Below are positions 5,808 through 6,377 of a stretch of DNA of 6,377 nt, in pieces. The notes under the pieces were generated by a model. That model was not told the origin of the DNA, ran no database searches, and saw nothing but the letters and a program-made list of their open reading frames with translations. Each line of letters starts with the position of its first letter. The first letter of the stretch is position 1. Source of the stretch: Verrucomicrobiales bacterium (GTDB lineage: Bacteria > Verrucomicrobiota > Verrucomicrobiia > Verrucomicrobiales > Verrucomicrobiaceae); NCBI GenBank assembly GCA_003453085.1, contig DMMK01000109.1:1-6377 (forward strand), in the 5' to 3' direction. A program made the position numbers and the translations under genes.

Positions 5808-6377
5808 CTATTTCGTCCGGAAATACGGATGCTTTGGATCGCCCTTGCTGAGCAGGTAGGCGAGGAGGTCGAGGATGTCGTCCTCCTTCAGCATGTTCAC
5901 GAGCCCGGGCGGCATCATGGAGATTTTGCTTGGCTCGATGCTGGCGATGTCACCGCGTTTCAGGTTCTGGATGGCATTGGGGTCCAGCATGTTCACGTTC
6001 ACCATCAGGGTGTCTTCCTTCAGGTTCATGATGCGGCCCACGACGAGGCTGCCGTTCTTCATTTTGAAGTCCATGCTGCCGTATTGATCGCTGATCTCCT
6101 TGCTGGGTTCGATGATGGACTCCAGCAGATCCTTAGGACCGAACTTGCCGCTGACGCTGGTGAGATCGGGGCCGATAGCTCCGCCTTCGAAGTTGAAGCG
6201 ATGGCAGGCGTAGCAGCCCACGGCCCCAAAGCTGTTGCGTCCGTTTTCAAAGTTGCGCCCGCCTTCCAGGCCCACGTTCATGACTTTCTCCAGATCGGCC
6301 ACGGTCCAGTTTTTGATAAAGCTCAAGGGCTTGGCGGCAAAGGTGGGCGCTTTGGCTTCGGGCTTGGCCTCCAGGAT
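5808..6377 (-). CDS. C-terminal part of a large PVC-type heme-binding (c-type cytochrome domain) protein, N-terminus off the window
   Basis: The frame is open from the right edge to a TAG at 5808, giving 189 residues. No credible start is present: the first TTG at 6326 lies inside the reading frame and the upstream part (ILEAKPEAKAPTFAAKP) continues to the edge. It contains a heme-attachment motif CYACH (DNA 6201-6215), followed by GAIGPDLTSVSGKFGPKDLLESIIEPSKEISDQY. Next comes a beta-rich stretch (GSLVVGRIMNLKEDTLMVNVNM) and then KISMMPPGLVNMLKEDDILDLLAYLLSKGD. This is the layout of the Pirellula/Verrucomicrobium-type putative heme-binding domain (TIGR02603 as I recall it), usually at the end of very large secreted proteins that carry a beta-propeller dehydrogenase-like domain, HEAT repeats or both. 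One of the Met residues in SMMPPGL is the probable distal heme ligand. The protein should be exported and take part in periplasmic electron transfer, perhaps from a sugar or alcohol dehydrogenase domain that the window does not include. The small secreted protein gene follows after 8 bases. Confidence 0.88.
   Translation of the reverse strand: MLEAKPEAKAPTFAAKPLSFIKNWTVADLEKVMNVGLEGGRNFENGRNSFGAVGCYACHRFNFEGGAIGPDLTSVSGKFGPKDLLESIIEPSKEISDQYGSMDFKMKNGSLVVGRIMNLKEDTLMVNVNMLDPNAIQNLKRGDIASIEPSKISMMPPGLVNMLKEDDILDLLAYLLSKGDPKHPYFRTK

Overview
The window reads as a piece of a G+C-rich Gram-negative chromosome, most likely from the Verrucomicrobiota or a related PVC lineage. The placement is an inference. 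It rests on a C-terminal cytochrome-type module of the large heme-binding proteins abundant in Planctomycetes and Verrucomicrobia, on secreted and lipoprotein genes, and on start codons that lack visible Shine-Dalgarno sequences.

Left part (1-2898, minus strand). Three genes lie in the order P-loop kinase-like protein, AlgI-like membrane-bound O-acyltransferase (MBOAT), membrane-anchored SGNH/GDSL hydrolase. The SGNH gene runs off the left edge. The MBOAT and SGNH genes are only 10 bases apart and look like a two-part system that carries an acyl group across the inner membrane onto an extracytoplasmic glycan or similar acceptor. The kinase is 57 bases upstream on the same strand. A GC-rich hairpin lies in that gap, so a link to the acyltransferase pair is only possible.

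Centre (3027-4193, plus strand). A complete ychF gene, a conserved P-loop NTPase of the translation-associated Obg-like group, is transcribed divergently from the kinase. It ends in a textbook intrinsic terminator.

Intergenic 4196-4363. Directly after that terminator lies a small non-coding element of about 164 bp. It has 16-bp terminal inverted repeats (15 of 16 matching), TA on both flanks, longer imperfect arms and a central hairpin. This is the architecture of a MITE, probably mobilised by an IS630/Tc1-mariner-type transposase. An 18-bp perfect palindrome spans its right border. This is the most interesting non-genic signal here.

Right part (4373-6377, minus strand). In transcription order: the C-terminal end of a large PVC-type heme-binding c-type cytochrome protein (truncated by the window), a small secreted protein of unknown function that is poorer in G+C than ychF, and a lipoprotein of unknown function. 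The first two are 8 bases apart. The lipoprotein start lies 50 bases beyond the end of the second, so the three may be co-transcribed.

No rRNA, tRNA, CRISPR array or complete transposase gene was seen. I see no convincing new multi-gene system. The best candidates for follow-up are the MITE-like element, the kinase-MBOAT-SGNH cluster, and the two uncharacterised exported proteins.
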